Shown: positions 30,517-30,567 of the stretch, one piece after another | Layout: each line of letters opens with the position of its first letter | How positions within the stretch are numbered: position 1 is the first letter of the stretch | NCBI GenBank assembly: GCA_910579085.1 | Contig: CAJTRU010000041.1 | Span: 1 to 30,567, forward strand | Reading direction: 5' to 3' | Source: an uncultured Lachnospiraceae bacterium | Lineage (GTDB): Bacteria; Bacillota; Clostridia; Lachnospirales; Lachnospiraceae | Length of the DNA: 30,567 nt | Notes under the pieces: model-generated | The model's database searches: none | What the model saw: only the letters and a program-made list of their open reading frames with translations | What the model was told of the DNA's origin: nothing | Translations under genes and position numbers: made by a program

Positions 30517-30567
30517 AATTTCCAGTTATCTTTTGTTGGTGGACGGACGCAGGGTTTCTGGTGTTCC
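30517..30567 (+). repeat. Foldback element, copy C (cut by the window edge)
   Basis: The last 51 bases match the start of copy A at 11724 with few changes. They share AATTTCCAGTTATCTT, the block GGACGGACGCAGGGTT, then CTGGTGTTCC. The rest of the element lies outside the window. Its orientation is the same as copy A. Confidence 0.8.

Overview
The window is a low-GC stretch of what looks like a gut-type Clostridia chromosome, most likely Lachnospiraceae. The reasons are AT-rich codons and intergenic DNA, strong AGGAGG-type ribosome binding sites with a few TTG starts, a PDDEXK_2 (Rpn-like) nuclease gene, a GH5 cellulase with a Big_2-type Ig domain, a bacterial serpin, and a DUF815 ATPase. The genus cannot be fixed from the sequence. 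No tRNA, rRNA, CRISPR array or complete insertion sequence was recognised.

Layout. (1) 109-4309, minus: a compact pantothenate/CoA operon, panG-like, panB, panC, panD, coaBC. (2) 4585-5400, plus: a solitary PDDEXK_2 nuclease. (3) 5856-11573, minus: a signalling operon of hybrid histidine kinase, solute-binding lipoprotein and FIST-GGDEF diguanylate cyclase. (4) 11724-12432: two long foldback elements in opposite orientation with a third hairpin between them. Further ends of the same family lie at 5822-5842 and at the right edge of the window (30517). (5) 12541-12990, plus: a secreted His/Asn/Tyr/Asp-rich protein with a peptidoglycan-binding domain. (6) 13092-15110, minus: a 36-residue membrane peptide, aroD, aroK and efp. 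(7) 15372-16935, minus: ilvN and ilvC. (8) 17359-19815, minus: a papain-like cysteine protease followed by a serpin lipoprotein, bracketed by duplicated 3'-end sequence of the neighbouring transglutaminase gene. (9) 20296-25995, minus: aroA, argS, a DUF815 AAA ATPase and a transglutaminase, behind a long structured leader. (10) 26659-28596, plus: two exported proteins of unknown role. (11) 28745-30328, minus: a GH5 endoglucanase.

How the genes fit together. IlvN/IlvC make the branched-chain intermediates whose keto acid, 2-ketoisovalerate, feeds PanB. The DUF2520 protein, PanC, PanD and CoaBC could then carry the carbon to 4'-phosphopantetheine. AroD, AroK and AroA are three steps of the shikimate pathway, split over two operons. 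Exported proteins include a likely protease-inhibitor pair, a secreted transglutaminase-fold protein, a cellulase and several lipoproteins.

Items most worth a second look: the foldback element family, the cysteine protease-serpin operon with its flanking duplications, the attenuator-like leader in front of aroA, the kinase/solute-binding-protein/FIST-GGDEF operon without transporter genes, and the tiny membrane peptide coupled to aroD. All functional calls rest on reading motifs by eye. No database search was run.
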